Positions 1 to 7,337 of a stretch of DNA of 61,408 nt are shown one piece after another (positions within the stretch are counted from its first letter, which is position 1; every line of letters starts with the position of its first letter). The DNA comes from Pseudomonas putida (GTDB lineage: Bacteria > Pseudomonadota > Gammaproteobacteria > Pseudomonadales > Pseudomonadaceae), in assembly GCF_028682175.1 (NCBI RefSeq), contig NZ_JANHKS010000033.1, positions 1-61,408 on the forward strand, in the 5' to 3' direction. The notes under the pieces are model-generated. The model did no database searches. It saw nothing but the letters and a program-made list of their open reading frames with translations, and was not told the origin of the DNA. Both the position numbers and the translations under genes were made by a program.

Positions 1-2
1 CG

Positions 3-392
3 TCAGGCCTTCTTTTTGTAGGCGATGCAATCGATCTCGACCTTGCAATCGACCATCATGTTCGCCTGCACGCAGGCGCGCGCCGGGGCGTGCTCGGGCT
101 TGAAGTATTCGCCGAACACCTTGTTGAAGCTCCAGAAGTCACGCGGGTCTTCCAGCCAGACACCCACACGCACCACGTCCTCCAGGCCGTAACCGGCTTC
201 GGTGAGGATCGCGACCAGGTTCTGCATGGTCTGGTGGGTCTGCTCGACGATGCCGCCCACGATGATTTCGCCATCGCGCGCTGGCACCTGGCCGGACACG
301 TGCAGCCAGCCGTCAGCCTCGACTGCGCGGGCGAATGGACGTGGCTGGCCGCCACCTGCGGTGCTACCTGCGCCGTAACGAGTAATGCTCAT
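3..392 (-). CDS. RidA/YjgF-family protein
   Basis: This 129-residue protein has the RidA (YjgF/YER057c/UK114) length and pattern. Family members are cytoplasmic trimers that hydrolyse reactive enamine/imine intermediates released by PLP enzymes. The segment PARACV (Arg105) contains the arginine that RidA uses to bind substrate carboxylate, and Glu119 lies near the C-terminus as expected. It is the last gene seen of a minus-strand operon behind an amino-acid ABC transporter (24-bp gap), so it probably protects against intermediates made from the imported amino acid. This is not necessarily the housekeeping RidA; several paralogues are usual in pseudomonads. Confidence 0.93.
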   Translation of the reverse strand: MSITRYGAGSTAGGGQPRPFARAVEADGWLHVSGQVPARDGEIIVGGIVEQTHQTMQNLVAILTEAGYGLEDVVRVGVWLEDPRDFWSFNKVFGEYFKPEHAPARACVQANMMVDCKVEIDCIAYKKKA

Positions 393-416
393 GAAAGATC
401 TCCTTGGGTTGAGCGG

Positions 417-1208
417 TTAAAAACGAATGTTCTTGAGAAATTCTGCCAGGCGCGCCGACTTCGGCTGCTCGAACAGCGCCTTGGGCGGACCCTGCTCCTC
501 GATGCGGCCCTGGTTCATGAAGACGATCTGGTCGGACACCTCGTACGCAAAGCGCATTTCGTGGGTGACCAAGAGCATGGTCATGCCCTCTTCGGCCAGG
601 CCCTTGATCACGCTCAGCACTTCGCCGACCAGCTCCGGATCGAGCGCGGACGTCACTTCGTCGAACAGCATCAGGCTTGGGTTCATGGCGATGGCGCGGG
701 CAATGGCCACGCGTTGCTGCTGTCCACCGGACAACTGCCCCGGGTAGTGATTGCGGCGTTCAAGCAGGCCCACACGCTCCAGCCATTTTTCGGCCAGGGC
801 GACGGCCTGATCCTTGGGCAGCTTTTTTACCTTGAGCAGGCCCAGGGTGACGTTCTGCAGCGCAGTCAGGTGCGGAAACAGGTTGAACTGCTGGAATGCC
901 ATGCCGGTCATCGCCCGGTGCTGGGCGATCACGCGTTCGGGGTGGCGCACGCGCTTGCCGTTGACGTCGCTGTAGCCGATGTCCTGGCCTTCGAGGCGAA
1001 TGTGCCCGCCCTGGAACTCTTCGAGCAGGTTCACGCAGCGCAGCAAGGTGGTCTTGCCCGAGCCGCTGGAACCGATCAGGGTGACGACGTTCCCCTTGTT
1101 CATCTTAAGGTCAACGCCCTTGAGCACTTCCACCGGCCCGTAGGATTTGTGCAGCCCTTCGATGCTGAGCAGCGCCGGGGCGGCTTGTGCGGTTTGAGTC
1201 TGAGTCAT
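417..1208 (-). CDS. Polar amino-acid ABC transporter ATPase
   Basis: A 263-residue ABC ATPase of the GlnQ/HisP type that energises amino-acid import on the cytoplasmic face. Walker A (GSSGSGKT) lies at about residues 46-53, the signature LSGGQ at 159-163, and Walker B (LMLFDE) near 179-184, followed by the D-loop SALD and an H-loop histidine in LVTHEM. The start overlaps the stop of the upstream permease by 4 bp, which implies translational coupling. It works with the two permeases and the binding protein encoded next to it. Confidence 0.95.
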   Translation of the reverse strand: MTQTQTAQAAPALLSIEGLHKSYGPVEVLKGVDLKMNKGNVVTLIGSSGSGKTTLLRCVNLLEEFQGGHIRLEGQDIGYSDVNGKRVRHPERVIAQHRAMTGMAFQQFNLFPHLTALQNVTLGLLKVKKLPKDQAVALAEKWLERVGLLERRNHYPGQLSGGQQQRVAIARAIAMNPSLMLFDEVTSALDPELVGEVLSVIKGLAEEGMTMLLVTHEMRFAYEVSDQIVFMNQGRIEEQGPPKALFEQPKSARLAEFLKNIRF

Positions 1209-1867
1209 GGCAAGGCCACCCGTTTTTCGATTTGGCGCCCGAGAAGCTCGATGGCGTAATTGATGACGAAGAAGAGGAATCCGGCGAACAGGTAAAACTC
1301 GAGGGTCATGAAGTTACGGGCGATGATCTGTTGCGTGCTGAGCAGCAACTCGGCCACTCCGATCACCGACAACAGGGTCGAAGCCTTGACGATTTCCGTG
1401 GACGAGTTCACCCAGGTCGGCAGGATCTGGCGCAAGGCCTGAGGCAGCAGCACGTAGCTCAGCGACTGGCTGAACGTCAGGCCGATGGCCTTGCCGGCTT
1501 CCAGTTGCCCACGGGGAATGGCCTGCAGCGCGCCGCGCACGATTTCCGCGACGTGGGAGCCGCAGAACAGCGTCAGGCCCAGTGCGCCCGCCTTGAACGC
1601 GGTGATCTGCCAGCCAAGGGCCGGCGCCATGTAGAAGCACGCCAGCACCAGCACGAAGACCGGTGTGCCGCGAATCAGATCGACGTAGGCGCGAAACGGC
1701 AGGCGTGCCCACCACTTGCCATAGGTCAGGATCAGACCGGCGAACATGCCCAGGATCGTACCCAGGACAATCGCCAGGCCCGCACACTGAATGCTAGTCA
1801 CAAAACCCGCCCACAACGGCTCGCGGGCAATCCACAACTCATGCAGCCAGCCAGGTTGTTCGTACAT
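1205..1867 (-). CDS. Amino-acid ABC transporter permease
   Basis: A 220-residue inner-membrane permease of the His/Glu/Gln/Arg family with about five hydrophobic segments. The EAA loop that contacts the ATPase is seen around 'EAGKAIGLTFSQSLSYVLLPQ'-type sequence near residue 130. An AGGAGG ribosome-binding site precedes the ATG at 1867. It probably forms a heterodimer with the permease at 1880-2542, from which it is separated by 12 bp. Confidence 0.93.
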   Translation of the reverse strand: MYEQPGWLHELWIAREPLWAGFVTSIQCAGLAIVLGTILGMFAGLILTYGKWWARLPFRAYVDLIRGTPVFVLVLACFYMAPALGWQITAFKAGALGLTLFCGSHVAEIVRGALQAIPRGQLEAGKAIGLTFSQSLSYVLLPQALRQILPTWVNSSTEIVKASTLLSVIGVAELLLSTQQIIARNFMTLEFYLFAGFLFFVINYAIELLGRQIEKRVALP

Positions 1868-1879
1868 ATCAGCAGCCTC

Positions 1880-2542
1880 CTAGCGGCGAATCGCCAAGCG
1901 CTGTTCGAGGTAGCGCAAGAGCATGGCGATGAGGTAACAGGCCGCGACATACAACGCCGTGGTCACCAGCCAGGTTTCGATCACCCGGTAGCTTTCGACG
2001 TTGATCTTGCGCGCGTAATAAGTGAGTTCCGGCACCGCGATGGCCGCGGCCAGCGAGGTGTCCTTGAACAGCGAGATGAAGTTGTTCGACAGCGCCGGCA
2101 GCACGTTGCGCAGCATCACCGGAACGATGATGTACGCCCGCACCTGCCATTCACCCAGGCCGATGGCCAGGCCCGCTTCGCGCTGGCCCTTGTGGATGCT
2201 GAGCAGGCCTGCGCGAAACACTTCGGTCAGGTAGGCCCCGGCGTAGACCGACAGGGTCACGATGAACGACGGAATCTTGTCTAGGCGAATACCAAGGCTC
2301 GGCAAGGCGAAGTAGATCAGCAGGATCAGCACCAGGATCGGCGTGTTGCGAATCACGGTGACATACACCGACGCGACGATGCGCAGCGCGCGGTACTTTG
2401 ACAGCATCGCAAACGCAGCCATCAGGCCGATCACGCAGCCGATGGCGATGGAAATCAGGGCCAGTTCAAGGCCCAGGCCCAGCCCCGCCAGCAGGCTGGG
2501 GAAATCCCGCCAGACTGCCGCAAAGTTCAACTGATAATTCAT
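1880..2542 (-). CDS. Amino-acid ABC transporter permease
   Basis: A second amino-acid permease of the same family, 220 residues from the ATG at 2542; a TTG two codons further upstream is less likely. It has several transmembrane helices and an EAA-loop sequence (EAGLAIGLGEW) in the middle. It lies between the binding-protein gene and the other permease, the standard order for polar amino-acid importers with heterodimeric membrane domains. Confidence 0.92.
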   Translation of the reverse strand: MNYQLNFAAVWRDFPSLLAGLGLGLELALISIAIGCVIGLMAAFAMLSKYRALRIVASVYVTVIRNTPILVLILLIYFALPSLGIRLDKIPSFIVTLSVYAGAYLTEVFRAGLLSIHKGQREAGLAIGLGEWQVRAYIIVPVMLRNVLPALSNNFISLFKDTSLAAAIAVPELTYYARKINVESYRVIETWLVTTALYVAACYLIAMLLRYLEQRLAIRR

Positions 2543-2606
2543 GGTCAAAAGTACCTGGGACAGGAAGGCGCCACGGCCCTCTCTGCCCCGTCAGTTGCAG
2601 GTTGCG

Positions 2607-3455
2607 TTACTTGTATTCCATCGGGAAGCCAATGGCTGGAGTCGGCAGGTCAACGCCGAACCACTTCTTGAAGGACTCCGCATACGCCGGGAATTCCACA
2701 CCGGTCATGGCTTCATGCAGCGCGGTGTTGACGAAGTTCAGCCAGTCCTGGTCGCCACGTTTGACGGCGCAGGCATAGGTCTGCGGGCTCCAGGCGAAGG
2801 CCGGGGAACGATAACGGCCAGGGTTCTGCACCATCAGGTATTTGACCGAAGACTGGTCGGTGGCGGCCGCGTCGGCGCGACCGGAGTTGATGGCCTGGTA
2901 CATCAGATCGACGCTGTCGTACTGGTCAACCTTGGCCTTGGGCAGCGCCTGATGCACCAGCTCCTCGGCATAGACGTTTTGCAGCACCGCGACAGTGACG
3001 CCCTCGCCCGCGCCTTTCAGGTCGTCGATTTCCTTGTACTTGCTGTTGTTCGGCAGCAACAGCGCCACGCCCTCGCGGTAGTACGGCAGGGTGAACGCAA
3101 CCTGTTGCGCGCGGCTGGCAGTGACGGTGATGAACTGGCAGCTCATGTCGACCTTGTCGGTCAGCAGGTTGGGAATCCGCGCATCGGACGATTGCACCAC
3201 GAATTCGACTTTCGACGGGTCGTTGAACAAACCCTTGGCGACGATGCGCGCAATGTCGATATCAAAGCCCTGCAATTTGCCGTCGGCACCCTGGAAGTGC
3301 CAAGGCGCGTTGGTGCTGCCGGTGCCCACGACCAGATGGCCGCGCTGCAAGACGCTGTCAAGTTTGCTGTCTGCCGCCTGCGCCACAGAAACGCAGGTGG
3401 CCGCAGCCGCCAGAACAAACGCAAAAGCTTTCACAAATGAGGGTCCGCGATGCAT
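2607..3455 (-). CDS. Amino-acid ABC transporter periplasmic binding protein
   Basis: A 282-residue solute-binding protein of family 3. The N-terminus has a signal peptide with a positively charged start, a hydrophobic stretch and a VAQA-AD cleavage site near residue 27. The body has the expected motifs: an early GTGSTNAPW strand, FDIDIARIVAK, and a DMSCQFITVTASRAQQV segment that usually helps form the alpha-amino/carboxylate pocket. It is the first gene of the operon (binding protein, permease, permease, ATPase, RidA), all on the minus strand. The ligand cannot be stated from sequence alone. Confidence 0.93.
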   Translation of the reverse strand: MHRGPSFVKAFAFVLAAAATCVSVAQAADSKLDSVLQRGHLVVGTGSTNAPWHFQGADGKLQGFDIDIARIVAKGLFNDPSKVEFVVQSSDARIPNLLTDKVDMSCQFITVTASRAQQVAFTLPYYREGVALLLPNNSKYKEIDDLKGAGEGVTVAVLQNVYAEELVHQALPKAKVDQYDSVDLMYQAINSGRADAAATDQSSVKYLMVQNPGRYRSPAFAWSPQTYACAVKRGDQDWLNFVNTALHEAMTGVEFPAYAESFKKWFGVDLPTPAIGFPMEYK

Positions 3456-3483
3456 GGGAGAAGCTCCGTCGAGTCGTTGTTAA

Positions 3484-3499
3484 TTCCGCTATAGCGGAA
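3484..3499. promoter_or_regulatory. 16-bp perfect palindrome, candidate operator
   Basis: TTCCGCTATAGCGGAA is a perfect palindrome just upstream of the binding-protein start. A third arm, AGCGGAA, follows at 3513-3519. By position it would lie about 15-30 bp downstream of the sigma-54 start point predicted from 3525-3540, where a repressor could block elongation. The shape suits an IclR- or GntR-type dimer; no regulator gene lies beside it. Confidence 0.55.
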
Positions 3500-3524
3500 C
3501 CTAGTTTGTAACAGCGGAATGAAC

Positions 3525-3540
3525 AGCAGGAAGTGTGCCA
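3525..3540 (-). promoter_or_regulatory. Sigma-54 promoter of the amino-acid ABC/RidA operon
   Basis: Read on the minus strand the sequence is TGGCACACTTCCTGCT. It matches the sigma-54 consensus TGGCACR-N4-YTGCW, with GG and GC at exactly the -24/-12 spacing. Transcription would start near 3514, about 60 bases before the binding-protein ATG. This predicts control by RpoN with an enhancer-binding protein such as NtrC; no clear NtrC site was found by eye. Confidence 0.7.
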
Positions 3541-3829
3541 CAGAATCGGCAAAAAGAAAGGGCTGGGAAAAAGCTCGCGAGATCAATGAGCTAGAGTTGA
3601 AATGCCATCATCGGCAGTCTTAGGAGCCGCCCGCTGCCCGCTACTGAAGGCCACATCCTCGGGTAACGTGGCCCCAGTGTTGTGCGTAAAGCCCCACAAT
3701 CGCGCATCAGGCGCGCCATGCGCTCAAGCCTGGGAAAGGTTGATCGACCGTTTGTCACCGGGCGCAGGACATTGGCATGCCCATGAGGGCCTAAGATCAG
3801 GTAATGCCTCTGTTCAAAGGAGACGCATC
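3541..3829. other. Intergenic stretch without a recognisable gene
   Basis: This gap separates the divergent ABC operon and the secreted-peptide gene. I see no credible coding region. An upstream in-frame extension of the downstream gene (from 3602) lacks a good ribosome-binding site. It presumably holds enhancer sites for the sigma-54 promoter and the promoter of the peptide gene. Confidence 0.4.
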
Positions 3830-4117
3830 ATGAACACGCGCACACTGGCAAGCCTGTGCCTGGCAGGCCTGATGAGCATGAGCCCTGCCCTGAGCCTGGC
3901 GGGGTCAACCTCGGCCGCAGACGCCGGCGGCTCGGCCCTGCCGCCCGGCATCAACCCGACCACACCGGCAGGCGGAAACGGCGGCGATGCCGATGGCCTG
4001 GAGAAAAAACCGGCCAACCCACAAGCGCCCGGCAAAGAGAAGAAGGCGGCCCCATCCAAGAGCACTGAAAAGCCCGCCTCCACCGTGCACAAGAAATCAA
4101 CTGCGCCCAAACAATAA
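3830..4117 (+). CDS. Small secreted Pro/Lys-rich protein of unknown function
   Basis: A 95-residue protein starting at the ATG at 3830, preceded by AAAGGAGA. Residues 1-24 are a typical Sec signal peptide (MNTRTL..., hydrophobic core, SLA-G end). The mature part has no hydrophobic segment. It begins Gly/Pro-rich and ends in a Lys/Pro/Ala/Ser-rich low-complexity tail, so it is likely a disordered cationic periplasmic or secreted peptide. I do not recognise a family. Confidence 0.7.
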   Translation: MNTRTLASLCLAGLMSMSPALSLAGSTSAADAGGSALPPGINPTTPAGGNGGDADGLEKKPANPQAPGKEKKAAPSKSTEKPASTVHKKSTAPKQ

Positions 4118-4133
4118 GTTCAACTCCTGGGTA

Positions 4134-4162
4134 GGGTTCACATATGAACTTTGTGTGAACCC
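4134..4162. terminator. 9-bp inverted repeat downstream of the small secreted protein
   Basis: GGGTTCACA (4134-4142) and TGTGAACCC (4154-4162) form a perfect stem with an 11-base loop, starting 16 bases after the stop codon. No T-run follows, so it could be a factor-independent stop of modest strength, an mRNA 3' stabiliser or an operator for the Nudix gene. Confidence 0.4.
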
Positions 4163-4337
4163 GCACCCGCTCGGGCTCCCGCTGCCCTAAGATGGAATCA
4201 GACGCGTAAAGAATGGAATAACAACAAGGGAACGTTGGCACCGTAAATGCTTCAAAGGTTTATGAAGTTTTTGTGACAAGGCTGTGACTATGTACAGTCA
4301 TTGCGCTTCTCACAGGTGTACGGTGAAGGAAATTGAA

Positions 4338-4706
4338 ATGAAACAACGCGCAACTGTGATTTGCCGACGGGATGACCAGATCCTGTACGTGCGCAAACCC
4401 AAGGCCAAGTGGACACTCCCCGGCGGCAAGATCGAAGCCGATGAATCCCCTGCCCAGGCTGCCTCCCGTGAACTGCGCGAGGAAACCGGTCTGATCCTCG
4501 AGGACCTTTCCTACGTCACCCGTTTCGAAGGCGGCGAAGTGCTGCATCACGTCTTTGAAGTGTCTGTCACCTTCATGGCCACACCCACTGCCAGGAATGA
4601 AATCGCTGATTGCAAGTGGTTCACGGCCAAGCAACTGGGCGATCTCAAGGTCAATCCGTCCGCCAAGTCCATCGTCAAGGCATTTCTGGACGACGTTAAG
4701 TCATAG
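4338..4706 (+). CDS. Nudix hydrolase
   Basis: A 122-residue single-domain Nudix protein. The start at 4338 is chosen because of AAGGA seven bases upstream; an earlier in-frame ATG at 4284 has none. The Nudix box runs GGKIEADE...RELREETGL (about residues 30-52), with the expected G-x5-E-x7-RELxEExG pattern binding Mg2+ and cleaving a nucleoside-diphosphate-linked substrate. The substrate cannot be inferred. It stands alone. Confidence 0.9.
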   Translation: MKQRATVICRRDDQILYVRKPKAKWTLPGGKIEADESPAQAASRELREETGLILEDLSYVTRFEGGEVLHHVFEVSVTFMATPTARNEIADCKWFTAKQLGDLKVNPSAKSIVKAFLDDVKS

Positions 4707-4715
4707 CCAGCCAGC

Positions 4716-5030
4716 TCAGGCTTTCCTTAGCGCGCAGCGTCTGGGGTGCATCAGGCTTTTGTAGGTGGCCGAGACCGAAATCCAGATCAGTGCCAAGGTG
4801 CCCGTTACCACTCCGGCCTTGTGCTCACGCAGCACCCCCAACTGCTCGGGCGTCGCGGTATAGGCCATAACCCCGGCCAGCACTGCGGCCACCGCGCTTG
4901 AGCAGGACGTGGCAATGAGCAGTGCGTGGGTGAGGTCCGGTGTCTGACGGTAGAAAATCGCGCTGGCAATGTAGACGGCAATCGCCGCCACGCTGATGAA
5001 GAACGAATACTGAAACTGAGTCTCGCTCAT
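4716..5030 (-). CDS. Small membrane protein of unknown function
   Basis: A 104-residue protein from the ATG at 5030, preceded by TGAGGCG. It has three hydrophobic segments (about residues 8-25, 38-58 and 70-90) separated by short polar loops, so it is probably an inner-membrane protein. It follows the next small gene by 10 bp on the same strand, and the two are probably co-transcribed. I do not recognise a family. Confidence 0.6.
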   Translation of the reverse strand: MSETQFQYSFFISVAAIAVYIASAIFYRQTPDLTHALLIATSCSSAVAAVLAGVMAYTATPEQLGVLREHKAGVVTGTLALIWISVSATYKSLMHPRRCALRKA

Positions 5031-5040
5031 CGCCAACGCC

Positions 5041-5247
5041 TCAGAAATCCCGGGATTTGAGGATATGCAGCGCGCAGGCGGCGCCGAGCACCGCACCCAC
5101 CGCAGCGCTGCCCATGCCGGGCACCAGCAGGTTTGCGATGGTCGCCGAACCTGTGGTCATGGCAATCATGCGCACGTCCATCAGGCGAGAAATCAAAGGG
5201 CGAGACGAATTGTTGCGAATGTCCTTGCGCGGCATGTTCATGTCCAT
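5041..5247 (-). CDS. Very small Gly/Ala-rich membrane peptide
   Basis: A 68-residue protein assuming the ATG at 5247; ATGs at 5241 and 5235 are also possible and none has a strong ribosome-binding site. The first 30 residues are basic. Residues about 30-62 form one long Gly/Ala-rich hydrophobic helix with small-residue spacing (PGMGSAAVGAVLGAA), of the kind seen in holin-like or membrane-active peptides. It lies 10 bp upstream of the other small membrane protein. Function unknown. Confidence 0.45.
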   Translation of the reverse strand: MDMNMPRKDIRNNSSRPLISRLMDVRMIAMTTGSATIANLLVPGMGSAAVGAVLGAACALHILKSRDF

Positions 5248-5385
5248 CCATGTGAGACGAAGGTGAGCGCGCTTAGGCGCTGCCCGGTTGCCAGGAAGTC
5301 TGGAAGGCCTTGGCGCGCTTGGCAATGGAGGGACATCAAAAACAGACGCTTCCTACACATGCACGGCTCCTACCCCGATGTTGGA

Positions 5386-5619
5386 CTATCCCAAAAAGCC
5401 GAGGATGGAAATGTGCTCCAGGACCCGCAAGTACTTCTCATATCCATCCTTTCGCAGAACGAGCGGGGGGACGCCGAACAAGACCGTCAAAACTGCAAAC
5501 ACGGCGCCTGCCCACCAGGAGCTCCGGAAAGCGAAGAGGGTGCACGGCACCAGGATGAAAATGGTTGTCAATACCGAGAGTTTTCTATCCCTGGCTTGCT
5601 CGTCATACCGCTCAAACAT
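5386..5619 (-). CDS. Small membrane protein of unknown function
   Basis: A 77-residue protein with an ideal AGGAGGT ribosome-binding site ahead of the ATG at 5619, which makes it very likely to be expressed. The N-terminal ten residues are charged. Two hydrophobic segments (about 14-31 and 35-54) are followed by a basic stretch and a C-terminal amphipathic tail. The base composition is less GC-rich than the flanking core genes, in line with an accessory origin. Confidence 0.65.
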   Translation of the reverse strand: MFERYDEQARDRKLSVLTTIFILVPCTLFAFRSSWWAGAVFAVLTVLFGVPPLVLRKDGYEKYLRVLEHISILGFLG

Positions 5620-5850
5620 CCTGCACCTCCTGGCTAGATCTGCTGAGTATTAGCAGCGAAGAGATACGCTTACAACCCTGCCCAGCCACTGCATGGCCTC
5701 CCCCACTTGGCGGCGAAGCGCAGACCGGGCTTTTTGTACCTATAAACGTGATGCGCGATGCTCCAGGAGCCAAAGTGCCACTACTTGTGTAAAATTGGCC
5801 AGCTATGCCCAGTGAGGGCTGATAACGGGTACATCCAAAGGAAGCTGGTG

Positions 5851-6282
5851 ATGCAAGTAGTACGCAATTTTACCTTAGCCACGTTAATCGCACTGACTGC
5901 AGGGTGCGCGACCGGGCTTAACTCATCTCAAGAAGCGGAACTTGCAAGCTATCGCGCAAATAACTTGGCAGTTGAGGAAAAGAACTCGGGCGCTGCCGCT
6001 GGGCTCGGACTGTTGCCTGGCGGCGGCTCATTTTATGGTCGTGCATATGGTTACGGGGTCGTTAACCTACTGTTGTGGCCGATTTCCATTCTCTGGGATC
6101 CAGTAAGCGGGTATGACGCGGCGGAGTCCATAAACTATCAAGCCACCAGAGCGCACGTGAAGAGCTTGAAGAAAGCCGACCTCGATGAGTTGGATAGTAA
6201 GCTCGCTGCCGATGAAATTGATATGAAGGGCTACACCCTGGAAAAGCGAAAGGTTGAGGAGAAATATTCCTACAAGCTTTGA
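5851..6282 (+). CDS. Lipoprotein of unknown function
   Basis: A 143-residue protein starting at the ATG at 5851, with AAGGAAG upstream. The signal sequence ends in a lipobox LTAGC (Cys19), so it should be lipidated and exported. The following region is polar, then a Gly-rich hydrophobic segment (residues about 48-80) could insert in a membrane. The C-terminal third is a charged helix rich in Lys/Glu. It has a clear terminator downstream. Codon and base use are more AT-rich than the core genes around it. No family recognised. Confidence 0.75.
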   Translation: MQVVRNFTLATLIALTAGCATGLNSSQEAELASYRANNLAVEEKNSGAAAGLGLLPGGGSFYGRAYGYGVVNLLLWPISILWDPVSGYDAAESINYQATRAHVKSLKKADLDELDSKLAADEIDMKGYTLEKRKVEEKYSYKL

Positions 6283-6314
6283 CGGAAGTTTCGCTGCTTA
6301 GCCATTGCAAACCC

Positions 6315-6341
6315 AAAGCCCGCCACTTGAGCGGGCTTTTT
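6315..6341 (+). terminator. Rho-independent terminator after the lipoprotein gene
   Basis: AAAGCCCGC, a seven-base loop, then GCGGGCTTTTT: a 9-bp stem followed by a T-run, 33 bases after the lipoprotein stop. The A-run on the other side means it could also serve minus-strand transcription from the SOS region. Confidence 0.9.
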
Positions 6342-6360
6342 CATGTCTTGATCCGGACTG

Positions 6361-6374
6361 AGAACATTTGTACT
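6361..6374. promoter_or_regulatory. LexA2-like box
   Basis: AGAACATTTGTACT matches the operator of lexA2 in this window (AGTACATTTGTACT at 55933-55946) at 13 of 14 positions. On the minus strand it overlaps an AAGGAG ribosome-binding site and an ATG that opens only an eight-codon frame, as lexA2 itself does with its own box. It lies 34 bp from the CTG-N10-CAG box. Confidence 0.5.
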
Positions 6375-6408
6375 CCTTCCATATTACCACCCGTTTGGAT
6401 CCTTTTTA

Positions 6409-6424
6409 CTGTGTATACATACAG
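6409..6424. promoter_or_regulatory. LexA1-type SOS box
   Basis: CTGTGTATACATACAG fits CTG-N10-CAG and agrees with the gammaproteobacterial consensus CTGTATATATATACAG at 14 of 16 positions. It sits upstream of two short plus-strand frames (6446 and 6643) and probably controls remains of a mobile element. Confidence 0.65.
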
Positions 6425-6445
6425 AGGTAAAAATGGGGGCTTACA

Positions 6446-6559
6446 ATGCTTCAGCAGCCCGAGTTCAGCCAGGTAAAACCTCGCTCCTACGGGCAGATCG
6501 GCCACCTGCATCACCCGGCCTCTCGCCCATCGCGGGGCCGGGTTCCTCAGATTCAATAA
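6446..6559 (+). CDS. Putative micro-ORF downstream of the SOS box
   Basis: A 37-codon frame (starts MLQQPEFSQVKPR) with a GGGGG ribosome-binding-like run seven bases before the ATG. The product would be a basic, His/Arg/Pro-rich hydrophilic peptide. It begins 22 bp after the SOS box. There is no family match, and a longer overlapping frame from an ATG at 6433 exists, so it is only a candidate. Confidence 0.35.
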   Translation: MLQQPEFSQVKPRSYGQIGHLHHPASRPSRGRVPQIQ

Positions 6560-6642
6560 TCGCCCAAGTAGAAAAAATGAATTTGTGACTTGCCCGCCAG
6601 GTCAAGAATTATGAACGCAGTAAATCTGACGAGGTGACAGTA

Positions 6643-6777
6643 ATGACTATCCAGGCAGAGACACTCGTACAACTGACCGAAGCGCTCCAAGAAAGAGGAA
6701 TGAACCTGGTCGCAGATGTTCACTTCACTCGAGCGCCGTACCGGCAAAATCATCGCTGGATCTGCATCGTAGAGTGA
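6643..6777 (+). CDS. Putative phage-like micro-ORF
   Basis: A 44-residue frame starting at the ATG at 6643 with GAGGTGA upstream. The product begins MTIQAETLVQLTEAL and ends in a Trp/Cys-containing strand (HRWICIVE). Amphipathic helix plus strand looks like a small accessory protein of a phage or island. It lies between the SOS box and the integrase remnant. Confidence 0.4.
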   Translation: MTIQAETLVQLTEALQERGMNLVADVHFTRAPYRQNHRWICIVE

Positions 6778-6962
6778 CACCGCTCTCTGCCGGCGGCTCG
6801 GACTGATACTCCACCGCCGGCCCCACTGCCCCGCTACCCCGTGTTCCCTTCCTGCTCCACCAACTGAATAACCCACTCCCTGACCGCATCAGCAGGTGCC
6901 ATGGCGCTCGGTTACCAAGGCGGCAACCAGCCACCGGAGGGTCACTGCGCCAATCGTTTCTT

Positions 6963-7325
6963 GAACATTGGCCGGGCAGAAGGCGTGGCGCGGGAAAGGA
7001 TTTCGCCTCCTGCTTTCCTCCCTCCAAGAACTCGGCGCACATCCGTCAGACCTCCGACCTGCACAAGCAGTGGGTCCCAACCCTGCGCGAACTGGGGGTG
7101 CGACACCGTCCACCGTATAACTGTCGTCATACTTATGCGACAATCTGCATAATGTCTGGCATGAATCCCTCCTTTATTGCCCAACAGCTCGGACACTCAG
7201 TCCAGATGCTGCTCTCCACTTATGCGCGCTGGCTCAGTTCGAGCGGCGATTGGGGTGAGATGGAAAAGCTAAGGATTGGTCCAAACCTGGTCCAAGGCCA
7301 AAACCAGCAATCAGTAACTCCTTGA
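6963..7325 (+). pseudogene. Tyrosine-recombinase (phage integrase) C-terminal remnant
   Basis: The frame ending at 7325 encodes only the C-terminal catalytic part of a phage-type tyrosine recombinase. Visible are NCRHTYAT (active-site Arg and His box), IAQQLGHS (second His box) and STYARWL (nucleophilic Tyr). In-frame sequence recognisable as integrase extends back to about 7011 (FPPSKNSAHIRQTSDLHKQW). The N-terminal domains and a start codon are missing, so the gene is dead. It marks one edge of a former island. No tRNA gene or attachment repeat was recognised beside it. Confidence 0.85.
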
Positions 7326-7337
7326 TAGGTAAAGCAA

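Noticed and set aside
90..1259. 389-codon plus-strand open frame over the RidA and ATPase genes
   Set aside because: Spans two genuine minus-strand genes with clear motifs; codon pattern is that of a complementary shadow.
6341..6556. Minus-strand frame across the SOS region (starts LNLRNPAPRWARG from a TTG)
   Set aside because: It has no ribosome-binding site, runs through both LexA boxes and matches no family; composition gives no sign of coding.
6350..7330. An attachment site or tRNA target for the integrase remnant
   Set aside because: I found no tRNA gene or direct repeat flanking the region, so I do not call an att site.
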